The notes under the pieces were generated by a model. The model was not told where the DNA came from and did not search any database. It was given only the letters and a program-made list of their open reading frames with translations. Positions 35,670 through 45,576 of a stretch of DNA of 58,212 nt are shown in pieces. Source of the stretch: Erysipelothrix sp. (GTDB taxonomy: Bacteria > Bacillota_I > Bacilli_A > Erysipelotrichales > Erysipelotrichaceae); NCBI GenBank assembly GCA_018335655.1, contig JAGXRX010000042.1, positions 1-58,212 on the forward strand, given 5' to 3'. How positions within the stretch are numbered: position 1 is the first letter of the stretch; the number at the start of each line of letters is the position of its first letter. A program made the translations under genes and the position numbers.

Positions 35670-36948
35670 ACATCTCACGTACAAGAACAAGTGCACGTTG
35701 AACAAATTTCTCAGAACGCTCTTTAGGTTTATCAAGATGTGATCGTTCAACTAATCCAAAGTTTGCATTCATAGGCGCAAAATGTTTTGGATCTGCTTTT
35801 GAGACATAATCAGCCATCGAAGTAATCATAGTAAAACGATGCCCACCAAGCATTGGTCTATCTTCAAGAAATCTCATCATATTTAAAGCAGCTAATAAAC
35901 CACTTGCTGCAGATTCAACATATCCTTCAACCCCTGTCATCTGACCTGCGAAGAAAAGATCACTACGGGTTTTACTTTGGTAAAAGGAGTTAAGTACTGT
36001 CGGTGAATTAATATAAGTATTGCGATGCATCACACCATAACGGACAATATTAGCATTTTCAAGACCTGGAATGAGTTGAATGACCTTCTTTTGGTCTGGC
36101 CACTTTAAATGAGTTTGAAAACCAACAATATTATAAAGTGAAGCCGCTGCATTATCTTGGCGTAGTTGAATAACACCTTTAAAGCGTTTGCCTTCATACT
36201 CTAAACCAACAGGTTTAAGTGGTCCAAATAAAAGTGTTTCCTTACCTCGACGTGCCATTTCTTCAACAGGCATGCACCCTTCAAAGTAAATCTCTTTTTC
36301 AAATTCCTTTAAAGGAACATTCTCAGATTGAGTTAATGCTTCATAAAAACGATCATATTCTTCTTCATTCATTCCACAATTGATATAAGAAGCTTCACCT
36401 TTATCATATCTGGATTTATAGAAGGCTTTCGAAAAATCAATGGAATCCTTTTCAATAATCGGAGCAATTGCATCATAAAAGTAAAGTGAATCTTTTCCTA
36501 CAAAAGAAGCAATTGATTGGGCTAACGCATCCCCTGTTAGTGGTCCTGTCGCAATGATGGTTGGTCCTTCTGGTATTTCATTCACTTCATCAAGGATGAC
36601 TTCAACAAGTGGATGAGAAGAGAGATATGATGTTATTTCAGATGAAAAACCAACACGATCTACAGCTAATGCACTCCCTGCTTCTACACGATGTGTATCT
36701 GCTACTTTCATAATTAAAGAATCAAGAATTCTCATCTCTTCTTTCAATAACCCAACTGCATTCGTGATTTGATCCGAGCGAAAAGAATTAGAACATACAA
36801 GTTCTGCAAAATCTGATGACACATGAGCTGGTCCTGATGTTTTAGGACGACGCTCATAAAGACGAACATTATACCCTCTTTTAATTAATTGGTACGTTGC
36901 CTCACTTCCCGCAAGACCCGCTCCAATCACATTAATGATAGGTTTCAT
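35662..36948 (-). CDS. trmFO: Folate- and FAD-dependent tRNA m5U54 methyltransferase
   Basis: 428 residues, normal length. FAD-binding [13 protein letters not shown] at the N-terminus, CSNSFRSD, and the C-terminal [17 protein letters not shown] motif. It makes ribothymidine at position 54 of tRNA from methylene-tetrahydrofolate. The start overlaps topA's stop as TAATG with GGAG upstream. Confidence 0.97.
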   Translation of the reverse strand: MKPIINVIGAGLAGSEATYQLIKRGYNVRLYERRPKTSGPAHVSSDFAELVCSNSFRSDQITNAVGLLKEEMRILDSLIMKVADTHRVEAGSALAVDRVGFSSEITSYLSSHPLVEVILDEVNEIPEGPTIIATGPLTGDALAQSIASFVGKDSLYFYDAIAPIIEKDSIDFSKAFYKSRYDKGEASYINCGMNEEEYDRFYEALTQSENVPLKEFEKEIYFEGCMPVEEMARRGKETLLFGPLKPVGLEYEGKRFKGVIQLRQDNAAASLYNIVGFQTHLKWPDQKKVIQLIPGLENANIVRYGVMHRNTYINSPTVLNSFYQSKTRSDLFFAGQMTGVEGYVESAASGLLAALNMMRFLEDRPMLGGHRFTMITSMADYVSKADPKHFAPMNANFGLVERSHLDKPKERSEKFVQRALVLVREMYE

Positions 36949-39074
36949 TATTCTTCTCCTTTAATTTTTTCCTTATTAATATATCGACATTTAGGGAAAG
37001 CTGAGCATGCTTCAAAATCTTTACCATATCGTGATTTGCGCATTACGAGTTGAGATCCACATTCTGGACAAATTCTTCCTGTAAACACCACTGGTTTTCT
37101 TTTTATATATGTACATGTTGGATAATTTGAACATCCCACAAAATATTTTCCACTTCTAGCTTTACGTTTGATTAAAGGATGACCACAATCTGGGCATAAT
37201 TCATCGGTCATTGTTTCTTTATCATAAGTTGAGTAGTCACAGTCAGGATACCCACTACATCCGACAAAGCGCTCATTTGTTTTAGTGAATCGATAGACGA
37301 GTGGAAGTTGACATTTAGGACATGCATCCCCTGTTTTCTCAGGTTCAATCTTTTCCATCTCATCATTCGCTTTTTTCATTAACTCAGAAAATGTTTTATA
37401 AAAATTCTCTAAGCTAGTGAGTGGATTAAGTTTACCTGCCGCAATATCATCGAGTTCTTTTTCAAGTGTTGCTGTATAAGTAACATCGATAAAGTCTTTA
37501 AAATGTTCGCGTAGTTTCTCATCAGTAAGAAAGCCTTGAGCTGTTGGTTTAAAGACTTTAGTTTTACTTCCATCTTCATTGGTTACATACTCTACATATC
37601 CTCGTGTAGTAATGGTCTCAACAATCGATGCATAAGTAGAAGGTCTTCCAATTCCATTTAGTTCCATTTCTTTAATTAAAGCAGCTTCTGTATAGCGAGA
37701 AGGTCCTTTAGTGGAATGATCTGTCTTTTCTATGGACTGAGCTTTAATGGCATCATTTTCTTTTAATAGTGGTAATGCTTTGTCTTTGTTGGATTCAAAA
37801 GCACTATACACCTTTAAGTAACCATCAAAGGTCACAACAACTCCAGATGCATAAAAGACTTCATCATTGGATTTAAAACGCACTTGTGTCGTTAATGTTT
37901 TAGAATTAGCCATAAGGGATGCAAGTGTACGATAGTAAATAAAGTTATACACTTTAAACTCTTCAGCTGTTAATTCACTTCTAATTGAATCTGGAGTAAG
38001 TGCAATAGTGCTCATACGAATCGCTTCATGCGCATCTTGGACTGTATTATCTTCTTGTTTTGATTTCTTAACAAATCCTTTGTATTCAGATCCAAATTCT
38101 TTCTCAATATATTCAAATGCTTGATCAATAAATTGTGGACTTAATCGAGTTGAATCAGTTCTCATATACGTAATTAAACCAATAGCTTCTCCATTGACTT
38201 TAACCCCTTCATAAAGCTTCTGAGCAATTCTCATTGTCTTTTTAGCTTGAAAGTTATACTTGTTTGCCATTTCTTGTTGGAGGGCTGAGGTTGTAAGTGG
38301 AAGTTTTGATTGACGTGTGCCTTTCTTTGAAGACACATCAAGAACAGTCATGTCTTTTGAAAGTGACTTTAGAATAGTTAAAGCTTCTTCTTCTGTGTCA
38401 AACTCTGCCTCTTTACCTTTTTCATTTAATAAGTACGCATCAAAAGCAATTTTACTTTTCTCAAACTTAGCTTGAACTTTGAAGTAATGTCTCGGTACAA
38501 ATGCATTAACTTCATTTTCACGATTAACGATGAGCTTTAATGCGACAGATTGAACACGTCCTGCACTTTGAGAGCGAATCTTTCTTTTTAGTAAAGACGA
38601 AAGTTGAAAACCAATAATGCGATCAAGAAAACGTCGATTCTCTTGAGAACGCACTAAATCCATGTCAACGACACGTGGATGTGCAATGGCAGTTAATACT
38701 GCATCTTTTGTGATTTCATTAAAAGTCACACGGTTTTCTTCTTGAAGATCTAATCCTAAAAGATCAGCAAGATGCCATGAAATAGCTTCTCCTTCACGAT
38801 CGGGGTCAGTTGCTAATATAACATGTGATGCTTTTGCTGCCGCATCTTTAAGTGATTTAACAGTATCTTTCTTATCTTTAAGGACAACATACATTGGTTT
38901 AAACCCGTTATCGATATCTATGCCTGTTCTTCCTTTGCCTGTAAAGGTTGATAAGTCACGGACGTGACCTTTAGAAGACATAACAATATAGTCTTGTCCC
39001 AAGTACTTTGACAAGGTGGTGGATTTTGATGGTGATTCAACAATTACTAGTTTTTTCATATTTTTTTCTTTCAT
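36948..39074 (-). CDS. topA: DNA topoisomerase I
   Basis: 708 residues if the ATG at 39074 is used, 703 from the ATG at 39059 ([12 protein letters not shown]), which matches the family start better. Neither has a strong ribosome binding site. Type IA topoisomerase: Toprim domain with ATDPDREGE, catalytic Tyr in ITYMRTDST, and at the C-terminus three four-cysteine zinc modules (CPKC, CPDC and CPEC pairs). It relaxes negative supercoils. It follows dprA, a common pairing in Firmicutes. Confidence 0.97.
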   Translation of the reverse strand: MKEKNMKKLVIVESPSKSTTLSKYLGQDYIVMSSKGHVRDLSTFTGKGRTGIDIDNGFKPMYVVLKDKKDTVKSLKDAAAKASHVILATDPDREGEAISWHLADLLGLDLQEENRVTFNEITKDAVLTAIAHPRVVDMDLVRSQENRRFLDRIIGFQLSSLLKRKIRSQSAGRVQSVALKLIVNRENEVNAFVPRHYFKVQAKFEKSKIAFDAYLLNEKGKEAEFDTEEEALTILKSLSKDMTVLDVSSKKGTRQSKLPLTTSALQQEMANKYNFQAKKTMRIAQKLYEGVKVNGEAIGLITYMRTDSTRLSPQFIDQAFEYIEKEFGSEYKGFVKKSKQEDNTVQDAHEAIRMSTIALTPDSIRSELTAEEFKVYNFIYYRTLASLMANSKTLTTQVRFKSNDEVFYASGVVVTFDGYLKVYSAFESNKDKALPLLKENDAIKAQSIEKTDHSTKGPSRYTEAALIKEMELNGIGRPSTYASIVETITTRGYVEYVTNEDGSKTKVFKPTAQGFLTDEKLREHFKDFIDVTYTATLEKELDDIAAGKLNPLTSLENFYKTFSELMKKANDEMEKIEPEKTGDACPKCQLPLVYRFTKTNERFVGCSGYPDCDYSTYDKETMTDELCPDCGHPLIKRKARSGKYFVGCSNYPTCTYIKRKPVVFTGRICPECGSQLVMRKSRYGKDFEACSAFPKCRYINKEKIKGEE

Positions 39075-39079
39075 ATCTT

Positions 39080-39853
39080 TTATAGTGTGGCGAATTCAGA
39101 AACATTTGTCAACATACTTGCGCCATTTTCAATTAGATGATTACACCCCTCTCCACAATTTTCATTGATTGGATGAGGGATTGTAACAATTTCTTTATTA
39201 AGTTCTAAGGCATACTTTACACTGTGCATCGTACCACTCTTGAGAGATGCACTCATTACTAAAAGCTTATCACTAAGTGCTGCTACGATGCGATTTCGCT
39301 CAATAAAGTGATGAGGTAATGGTAAAGTATTTAATGGGTATTCACTAATCACAAGATAATTTTCTTTAATCGTTTTAAACAATTCTTCGTGCTTATGTGG
39401 ATATACCCTGTCTAAACCATGTGCACATACCCAAATTGTCGCCATGTTATGTTGAAGTGCTCCAAAGTGAGCACAACCATCAATACCATCAGCTCCTCCA
39501 GAAACAATCACAAGATTCTTATTCAGAAAACTAAACCCTTGATGAAGTACTGTTTTAGCATACACAGAAGGATATCTTGAACCTACAATCCCTAATGAAG
39601 GACCCTTTAAACAGTGTAGGTTTCCTTCATAAAACAACACCCAAGGGGGCTGTGTCAAGTGTTTTAAACAATTTGGGTACTGAGGATCAAGAATAGTAAT
39701 CGCTTTTTGAGTGTGATAATACTTGATGTTAGGCGGATTATCAAGTGCTTTTTTGATTGCGAAATAGTTGCCTTGATGACATATCGCAAGATGAATAAGG
39801 AGTGATGATGTGAGCATAATTATTATAGATACGATAACTAAAAAATCCTTCAC
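39080..39853 (-). CDS. dprA: DNA-processing protein DprA
   Basis: 257 residues from a GTG codon at 39853 that overlaps the rnhB stop (GTGA). The Rossmann-fold core is intact: GIVGSRYPSVYA, VSGGADGIDGCAH, FIERNRIVAALS, and KSGTMHSVKYAL. The N-terminal extension is short and unusually hydrophobic (about 4-24), and the C-terminal winged helix is absent. DprA loads RecA on incoming single strands in natural transformation. Competence cannot be inferred from this gene alone. Confidence 0.93.
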   Translation of the reverse strand: MKDFLVIVSIIIMLTSSLLIHLAICHQGNYFAIKKALDNPPNIKYYHTQKAITILDPQYPNCLKHLTQPPWVLFYEGNLHCLKGPSLGIVGSRYPSVYAKTVLHQGFSFLNKNLVIVSGGADGIDGCAHFGALQHNMATIWVCAHGLDRVYPHKHEELFKTIKENYLVISEYPLNTLPLPHHFIERNRIVAALSDKLLVMSASLKSGTMHSVKYALELNKEIVTIPHPINENCGEGCNHLIENGASMLTNVSEFATL

Positions 39854-40422
39854 TTTTTAAAAGTAAAGGATTTACGATGGATTGGACTTAGTCCATGTTT
39901 TTCCATCATTGCTTTGTGTTGTTTAGTTCCATACCCTTTATGAGCATCAAATCCATACATTGGGTATGTCTTGTGATAATCCATCATAAGATCATCACGT
40001 ACTACTTTCGCAATAATGCTTGCGGCTGCAATACTAATTGAGCGTGAATCTCCTTTAATGAAAGATTCATGTGGGGCACAAATCGGCATGGCATCGGTCA
40101 GTGCGAAACAATGTGAGGTGTTTGCAACCCACTCCATCGCTTCTTGTGTAGCACGATAGATATTCAACTCATCAATCATCGCTACACTTACACTTTTTAC
40201 AATCACTTGCTTAGCATGCTTGTTAATGATCTCATAAGCTTCTTCTCTTTGCTTATGTGATAAAGTTTTTGAATCTCTAATCAATGGATGATCAAAATAT
40301 CGAGGCAAGACAACTCCTACCACAATACATGGACCTGCCATAGGACCACGACCCACTTCATCAATACCAATAATATCGATGTTATTATTCCAGTATTCTA
40401 GATCAATTTTCGACAAAATCAT
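39850..40422 (-). CDS. rnhB: Ribonuclease HII
   Basis: 190 residues. Catalytic acidic residues in GIDEVGRGPMAG (Asp, Glu) and in TDAM, plus the KGDSRSISIAAASIIAKVVRD segment. It removes ribonucleotides from DNA. It overlaps rbgA by 20 bases. Confidence 0.96.
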   Translation of the reverse strand: MILSKIDLEYWNNNIDIIGIDEVGRGPMAGPCIVVGVVLPRYFDHPLIRDSKTLSHKQREEAYEIINKHAKQVIVKSVSVAMIDELNIYRATQEAMEWVANTSHCFALTDAMPICAPHESFIKGDSRSISIAAASIIAKVVRDDLMMDYHKTYPMYGFDAHKGYGTKQHKAMMEKHGLSPIHRKSFTFKK

Positions 40423-41233
40423 ATGTCATCTTACCAATACGGCCTTCTTTAAAATCACGATAAAGTGTTAATAAAGCCTCATCATGAGTTTGAGATTTAG
40501 AGTTTTGCTGAATCTTAGCGATGTAATGATCTATATATGCTTCAACACTTGGTTCAGTAATGTGTGGATCACACAAATGAGGATAATGCTGCATCATGAA
40601 ATTGATTGCGAACTGAAGCACTTCTTCGATGTTCACAACACTTTCTTTCATTGAATGACATAAAGCAATTTTGACCCCGATTTGAGGATCTTCAAACTTA
40701 GGCCATAAAACCCCAGGTGTATCCATAAGCATGAATTTACTATCAATATTTAACCACTTTAATGATTGAGTGACACCTGGCTTATTCGCCACATCCACAA
40801 CACGTTTCTTCGCTAATGTATTAATCAGTGTAGACTTCCCAACATTAGGAATACCCACTACCATTATTTTAAACATTCTAAATTGAATACCTTTAGCTTT
40901 ATCTTTTGCGCGTTTCTCTGATAATGTATCCTCGATTGCACGCATAATTTTATTTCTTGCACTGACATGAAGGGAGTTCACAAAGAGTGTTGGTTGGTTA
41001 ATTGAATCAAAATAAGACTTAAACGTACTATTAGCTTTTTCATCCGCAAGATCACTCTTAGAGAAGACGATGAGAGTAGGTTTATTTCCTTTTAACTCAT
41101 GAAGCATAGGATTAGCACTTGAAAATGGAAGTCTCGCATCGCGAACTTCCACAATACAATCAATTGATGAAATATGCTCGCTCATCAATCGACGTGCTTT
41201 AGCCATATGCCCTGGAAACCAATGATTAGCCAT
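40403..41233 (-). CDS. rbgA: Ribosome biogenesis GTPase A (YlqF)
   Basis: 276 residues. Circularly permuted GTPase: G4 (FSKSDL) comes before G1 (GIPNVGKSTLIN) and G3 (DTPGV). The N-terminal HWFPGHMAKA motif is characteristic. It acts in late assembly of the 50S subunit. Start overlaps the lepB stop as TAATG. Confidence 0.96.
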   Translation of the reverse strand: MANHWFPGHMAKARRLMSEHISSIDCIVEVRDARLPFSSANPMLHELKGNKPTLIVFSKSDLADEKANSTFKSYFDSINQPTLFVNSLHVSARNKIMRAIEDTLSEKRAKDKAKGIQFRMFKIMVVGIPNVGKSTLINTLAKKRVVDVANKPGVTQSLKWLNIDSKFMLMDTPGVLWPKFEDPQIGVKIALCHSMKESVVNIEEVLQFAINFMMQHYPHLCDPHITEPSVEAYIDHYIAKIQQNSKSQTHDEALLTLYRDFKEGRIGKMTYDFVEN

Positions 41234-41826
41234 TATCTTACCACTCCAAAATCATCAAAAGGATATAAAATAAAGAGTCCCACAGATTCAACATCATCGA
41301 CTTTAATTGGTCCTAATTCTCCACGAGAATCTGAACTTCCACGGCGGTTATCACCGACTACAAAAAACTCATCATCTCCTAGTGTGAATGGTCCAAAGTT
41401 TTGTGTAAATAGTAAACCACGATTCTTATATTCTTGAGCAAGTGGATTGTCTAAAAATGGTTCTTCAAATAACTCCCCATTAATGTATAAGCGATCATTG
41501 TTGAATTCAATCGTATCACCTGGTAAACCAATAACACGCTTAACTAAGAAAATTGATTTTCCTTGATCATCTTTTCGAACTCTTCCAAACTCATCAACAT
41601 GTGGAAAAATTACGAACTCAAAACGTCTTACCTCGCGAAAATGTAAAGTAATAATTGAGCTTAGGCCGATTTGACCTTCTCTTATCGTTGGAAGTGAACT
41701 TGGTCCATATACTTCAATCGGTTTAAATACAAAGTTCGTTAATACGATCACGACTAAAATACTGATGAGGGCCGATTTCAGCAGATCAATGACTTCATTT
41801 AATAAGTTATCTAATTTTTTGTTCAT
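41233..41826 (-). CDS. lepB: Type I signal peptidase
   Basis: 197 residues with one N-terminal membrane helix (about 15-34). Nucleophile Ser43 in GPSSLPT (the residue after Ser, normally Met, is Ser44), catalytic Lys96 in LVKRVIGLPGD, and the C-terminal GDNRRGSSDSR box. It removes signal peptides from exported proteins. The start codon is 6 bases past a TATAAT and has no good ribosome binding site. It is first in the run lepB-rbgA-rnhB-dprA-topA-trmFO-xerC. Confidence 0.95.
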   Translation of the reverse strand: MNKKLDNLLNEVIDLLKSALISILVVIVLTNFVFKPIEVYGPSSLPTIREGQIGLSSIITLHFREVRRFEFVIFPHVDEFGRVRKDDQGKSIFLVKRVIGLPGDTIEFNNDRLYINGELFEEPFLDNPLAQEYKNRGLLFTQNFGPFTLGDDEFFVVGDNRRGSSDSRGELGPIKVDDVESVGLFILYPFDDFGVVR

Positions 41827-41832
41827 AGTACC

Positions 41833-41838
41833 ATTATA
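41833..41838 (-). promoter_or_regulatory. Candidate -10 for a leaderless lepB transcript
   Basis: Minus-strand TATAAT ends 6 bases before the lepB ATG at 41826, the same geometry as at 26417 and 26475. No convincing -35 is present. It directly follows the rplS terminator, where a new promoter is expected. Confidence 0.4.
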
Positions 41839-41841
41839 TAT

Positions 41842-41868
41842 AAAAGAAACGCCTAACGGCGTTCTTTT
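41842..41868 (-). terminator. Terminator after rplS
   Basis: Minus-strand core stem AACGCC/GGCGTT with loop GTTA, extended by A/T pairs across a one-base bulge, then TCTTTT. It starts next to the rplS stop. Confidence 0.8.
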
Positions 41869-42216
41869 TTATCGAATCTCTTTTAAACGTGCTGCTTTAC
41901 CAGACAATTTACGCAAGTAGAACAATTTACTACGACGTACTTTACCTACACGAAGCACATTAATGCTTTCGATGACTGGGGAATGGATAGGGAAAATTCT
42001 TTCCACTCCAACTCCATTAGATATCTTACGAACGGTAAACGTTTCTGCTATGCCACTACCTTTGCGTTGAATGACTAAACCTTCGAACGCTTGGATACGA
42101 CTTTTTTCACCTTCTTTAATCTTTACGTTTACACGAACCGTAGTTCCTGGACGAAAATCAGGCAAATCAGTGCGTAGTTGGGACTCAGCCACAACTTGAA
42201 GCAATTTGCTATTCAT
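41869..42216 (-). CDS. rplS: Ribosomal protein bL19
   Basis: 115 residues, normal length. The family signature [15 protein letters not shown] and the basic [10 protein letters not shown] near the C-terminus are intact. AAAGGAGTGTG precedes the ATG. It has its own promoter and leader although it lies downstream of trmD. Confidence 0.97.
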   Translation of the reverse strand: MNSKLLQVVAESQLRTDLPDFRPGTTVRVNVKIKEGEKSRIQAFEGLVIQRKGSGIAETFTVRKISNGVGVERIFPIHSPVIESINVLRVGKVRRSKLFYLRKLSGKAARLKEIR

Positions 42217-42287
42217 AGTTCACACTCCTTTTCTTCAACATGGTTCATATTCAAAGACAGCGGAACCTGAGGGCCATAGGCCATTTA
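42217..42287 (-). promoter_or_regulatory. Probable L19 leader RNA
   Basis: The minus-strand leader contains CCTATGGCC and CCGCTGTCTTTGAATATGAA before the ribosome binding site, which resembles the conserved body of the known Firmicutes L19 leader. It lies between a good promoter and rplS. Assigned from memory of the motif, without a covariance search. Confidence 0.6.
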
Positions 42288-42316
42288 AGAATACAACAAA
42301 CTTTACTATTTTTCAA
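42288..42316 (-). promoter_or_regulatory. Promoter of rplS
   Basis: Minus strand: TTGAAA (42311-42316), 17-base spacer, TATTCT (42288-42293). The -35 lies inside the last codons of trmD. Confidence 0.65.
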
Positions 42317-43031
42317 CCTCATTCGAATGTTTTTTAATGAATTTTTTGTCTTTATCACTCAATTTAGCTTTTAGTAACAAATCAGGACGATATTTCATAG
42401 TTTTCAATAATGATTGCTCACGACGAAACACTTCGATATTTGCATGATGTCCACTCACTAATACATCAGGTACTTTCATACCTCGAACTTCTACAGGTTT
42501 AGTGTATTGAGGATACTCCAATAAATGATCTTCAAATGATTCTGAAATGATACTTTCTGATGAAATAACACCAGGAATTAAGCGAATTATCGAATCCATC
42601 ACAACCATAGCAGCAACTTCTCCGCCTGTAAGAATATAATCACCAATACTTATCACATCATCGACCATACACAGTACGCGCTCATCAATACCTTCATAAT
42701 GTCCACACAATAAGATGATATGTGAACAATGACTTAAACTCTTTGCCTTTTCTTGAGTGTATACAGGTGCAACAGGCGTTAAATAGATAATTGTTGAATC
42801 ACTTTGACGAACATGATCAATCGCATCCATAATCGGCTGTGCTTTCATCACAAGGCCTGCTCCACCACCAAATGGTGTATCATCTACCCTTTGATGCTTA
42901 TCGAGTGTGAAATCACGAATATTAATGCATTCAATCTCAACAATTGACTTTAATGTTGCCTTCTTAATGATTGAAGTTGTGATGTATGGGTCAAAGAGTT
43001 CAGGAAATAGCGTTAGTACACTTATTTTCAT
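42306..43031 (-). CDS. trmD: tRNA (guanine37-N1)-methyltransferase
   Basis: 241 residues. SPOUT knot motifs: the DDTPFGGGAGLVMK segment, LCGHYEGIDERV, and ISIGDYILTGGE. It methylates G37 to prevent frameshifting. It overlaps the rimM stop as ATGA. Confidence 0.97.
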   Translation of the reverse strand: MKISVLTLFPELFDPYITTSIIKKATLKSIVEIECINIRDFTLDKHQRVDDTPFGGGAGLVMKAQPIMDAIDHVRQSDSTIIYLTPVAPVYTQEKAKSLSHCSHIILLCGHYEGIDERVLCMVDDVISIGDYILTGGEVAAMVVMDSIIRLIPGVISSESIISESFEDHLLEYPQYTKPVEVRGMKVPDVLVSGHHANIEVFRREQSLLKTMKYRPDLLLKAKLSDKDKKFIKKHSNEVEK

Positions 43032-43525
43032 AAGAATCCCTCAATAAGTTCACAATGAATCGTTGATGATTCAATGTCTACTTTTTTTATGAAACGATCC
43101 ACATAAGGAATCATGATTTCACGCTCATCATGTAACTTAACACGAATGATGTTATGTGCAGGATAAGATAAAGCTTGGGTAACAACTCCAATGGATTCAC
43201 TGAAGTTGTAAACCGTACACCCTTCAAGATCACTTAAAGTAATTCGCTTTGGATCAACATTAACTAGTTTTTCAATAACAACAAATCGATATTTTTCAGC
43301 TTCTGTACGATCTTTTATATGGTCGCATGTAATTAACGCATGTTCTTGATGCATGCGAAAAGTCAGTACCTTCGTTTCTATCTCTTGATCAAGATATTTA
43401 AGAATAATGGTACTTCCAACTTTAAACCTTTCTTCTGGAATATCCGTAAAGCATTTAACTTTAAGTTCTCCAAGAATTTTAAAAGGTCTTACAATTTGTC
43501 CAATTTTAATTTGTTTTTTACTCAT
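43028..43525 (-). CDS. rimM: Ribosome maturation factor RimM
   Basis: 165 residues, the N-terminal RimM domain (IGQIVRPFKILGELKV) and the C-terminal PRC-barrel (IMIPYVDRFIKKVD). It acts in 30S maturation. No ribosome binding site lies at the normal distance from the ATG; instead a hairpin containing AGAGGAT precedes it (43535-43555), which may matter for translation. Confidence 0.95.
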   Translation of the reverse strand: MSKKQIKIGQIVRPFKILGELKVKCFTDIPEERFKVGSTIILKYLDQEIETKVLTFRMHQEHALITCDHIKDRTEAEKYRFVVIEKLVNVDPKRITLSDLEGCTVYNFSESIGVVTQALSYPAHNIIRVKLHDEREIMIPYVDRFIKKVDIESSTIHCELIEGFL

Positions 43526-43534
43526 AAAGTATGA

Positions 43535-43555
43535 AGAGGATGAACATCATCCTCT
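43535..43555 (-). promoter_or_regulatory. Hairpin between khpA and rimM
   Basis: Perfect 9-bp stem (minus-strand AGAGGATGA and TCATCCTCT, loop TGT) starting at the khpA stop codon. No T run follows, so it is not a terminator. It contains the only ribosome-binding-like sequence before rimM, sequestered in the stem. Confidence 0.5.
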
Positions 43556-43803
43556 CAATAATCCTCAAATTTTATAACGATTTTTTTGTCCTCTAAACGA
43601 GCAGGAATAGACATGACTTGACGAAGTGCCGTAGCCATCGAGCCTTGACGTCCAATAAGACGAGCAATATCTTCACTTTTTGCATACACCATTAAAATGA
43701 CTTCGTTTTCGTCAAGTGTTGGAAGACTTTTAATTGATAAAGCAGCTTTATCTTCCACTAATGGTGTGACTAAATCCATTAAGGCTTGCTCAAGGTTTGT
43801 CAT
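43555..43803 (-). CDS. khpA: KH-domain RNA-binding protein KhpA (YlqC)
   Basis: 82 residues. Single KH domain with the loop IGRQGSMATALRQV in the place of GxxG. KhpA acts with KhpB as an RNA-binding pair linked to cell size and division in related Firmicutes. Position between rpsP and rimM is conserved. AGGT precedes the ATG. Confidence 0.95.
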   Translation of the reverse strand: MTNLEQALMDLVTPLVEDKAALSIKSLPTLDENEVILMVYAKSEDIARLIGRQGSMATALRQVMSIPARLEDKKIVIKFEDY

Positions 43804-43805
43804 GG

Positions 43806-44078
43806 TTATTTACCTAATTTTGACTCATGAAATTTCTTCATGATTCCAGCTTGTGATAATAAATTGCGAACTGTATCTGAAGGTTGAGCACCATTGGATA
43901 ACCATTTTAATGCTACTTCTTCGTTCACTTTTAATTCTGCTGGTACTGTTGTTGGGTTATAGAAACCTACTACTTCGATGAAACGACCATCACGTGGTGC
44001 ACGTGAATCAGCAGCAACAATACGGTAGAAAGGATCTTTTTTTGCTCCCATACGTTTTAATCTTAATTTTACAGCCAT
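43806..44078 (-). CDS. rpsP: Ribosomal protein bS16
   Basis: 90 residues: [19 protein letters not shown] at the N-terminus and the [12 protein letters not shown] motif are diagnostic. First gene of the rpsP-khpA-rimM-trmD operon. TTAGGAGGTC precedes the ATG. Confidence 0.97.
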   Translation of the reverse strand: MAVKLRLKRMGAKKDPFYRIVAADSRAPRDGRFIEVVGFYNPTTVPAELKVNEEVALKWLSNGAQPSDTVRNLLSQAGIMKKFHESKLGK

Positions 44079-44105
44079 TGATTTGACCTCCTAATTTACT
44101 CGCCT

Positions 44106-44134
44106 ATCATATCAAAAGACATTTATGGTGTCAA
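44106..44134 (-). promoter_or_regulatory. Promoter of the rpsP operon
   Basis: Minus strand: perfect TTGACA (44129-44134), 17-base spacer, TATGAT (44106-44111). Separates this operon from ffh upstream. Confidence 0.85.
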
Positions 44135-44157
44135 GCATTTTTACTTAACACACCTGT

Positions 44158-45522
44158 TTATTTTTTTCGCTTCTTTGGATTACGTTTTGTGTTAGATCCT
44201 GCTGATAAACTTGCTGGCATTCCACCTTGATATTTCATCATTTGCTTAGCTTGTTCTTTGGTTTGTTCAAGTTGCATGATGGTTTGATTAACGACTAAAA
44301 GTGGTTGCCCTGCCCCTTTTGCAATACGCTCTTTGCGTGGTTGTTTAAGAAGTGAAGGATTAGCACGTTCTTCTTTAGTCATTGATTGAATAATGGCTTT
44401 AGTTTTCTTGATGTTTGATTGAGCAACATCATCATCTATGTCTGGCATGAGTTTATTAGCACCAGGAATCATCTTCATCATATTCTTGATTGAACCCATT
44501 TTACTTACTTGATTAATTTGCTCAAGCATGTCATTAAAATCAAATTGACCACTCATCATTTTTTGAGCCATATTCATGGCTTGCTTTTGATCAATATTTT
44601 CTTGTGCTTTTTCAACAAGTGAAACAATATCACCCATTCCAAGTAAACGATTTGCATAACGATCTGGGTAGAATAGTTCAATATCTTCTATTTTTTCACC
44701 AACCCCAACAAATTTTACTTTGATATTGGTTAATGAAACAACCGAGAATACACCCCCACCTTTAGAATCACTATCAAATTTAGTTGCGAATATTCCTGTT
44801 AAAGGAATGGTTTCATTAAATCTTTGAGCTACATAAATAATGTCTTGTCCACTCATTGCATCAACTGATAATAAAACATCCGTAAAAGCAACGCGTTGTT
44901 TTAAGCGAGACAGTTCATCCATAAGTTCTTCATCAATGGATAAACGTCCTGCAGTATCGATTAAGACTGCATTAAATCCTTGAATTCTCGCATACTTTAG
45001 TGCTTGATCAACAACGTCTTGAGGTGTTGAATTATCTACTGAGAAAACTTCTACACCGATGCTTTCACCTAAAGTTTTAAGCTGAGTTACCGCTGCTAGA
45101 CGTTGCAAGTCAGCAGCGACAAGTAATACTCTTTTTTGATGTTTTGTTTTAATGAAATGAGCTAATTTAGCAACGGAAGTCGTTTTACCAGATCCTTGTA
45201 AACCAACCATACCAACAATCATCATTGGGGTGTTAAATGTAAGTGTTGATGCTTCTTGTCCTAGTATTGAGATAATCTCATCATGGACGATCTTAACGAC
45301 CATGTTGGATGGTGTTACTTTTGCATTCAAAGAAATCCCAAGAGATTTCTCTTTAACACGATTTAAAAACTTATTGATTACAGTAAGGTTTACGTCAGCT
45401 TCTAAAAGAGCTAGTCGTATCTCTCTCAGCATTCCTTCCATATTCTTTTCATCAAGGGTACTTGTACCTTTGATTTTTGAAATGATACTCGATAAACGTT
45501 GGGATAATTGTTCAAATGGCAT
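44158..45522 (-). CDS. ffh: Signal recognition particle protein Ffh
   Basis: 454 residues. NG GTPase domain (P-loop GLQGSGKTTSVAKL, DTAGRL, TKFDSDSKGGG) and a methionine-rich M domain at the C-terminus that binds SRP RNA and signal sequences. The usual specificity motif TKLDG reads TKFDSD here. GAGGAGAATCCC precedes the ATG. The usual neighbour ylxM is not here but with ftsY. Confidence 0.97.
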   Translation of the reverse strand: MPFEQLSQRLSSIISKIKGTSTLDEKNMEGMLREIRLALLEADVNLTVINKFLNRVKEKSLGISLNAKVTPSNMVVKIVHDEIISILGQEASTLTFNTPMMIVGMVGLQGSGKTTSVAKLAHFIKTKHQKRVLLVAADLQRLAAVTQLKTLGESIGVEVFSVDNSTPQDVVDQALKYARIQGFNAVLIDTAGRLSIDEELMDELSRLKQRVAFTDVLLSVDAMSGQDIIYVAQRFNETIPLTGIFATKFDSDSKGGGVFSVVSLTNIKVKFVGVGEKIEDIELFYPDRYANRLLGMGDIVSLVEKAQENIDQKQAMNMAQKMMSGQFDFNDMLEQINQVSKMGSIKNMMKMIPGANKLMPDIDDDVAQSNIKKTKAIIQSMTKEERANPSLLKQPRKERIAKGAGQPLLVVNQTIMQLEQTKEQAKQMMKYQGGMPASLSAGSNTKRNPKKRKK

Positions 45523-45545
45523 GGGATTCTCCTCGTGGGCTTTTC

Positions 45546-45573
45546 AAACAAAAGACAATGTCAGACATTGTCT
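45546..45573 (-). terminator. Terminator after ezrA
   Basis: Minus-strand stem AGACAATGT/ACATTGTCT (9 bp, loop CTG) followed by TTTGTTTG. It begins 4 bases after the ezrA stop. The interrupted T run suggests partial read-through into ffh, for which I see no separate promoter. Confidence 0.65.
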
Positions 45574-45576
45574 CTA

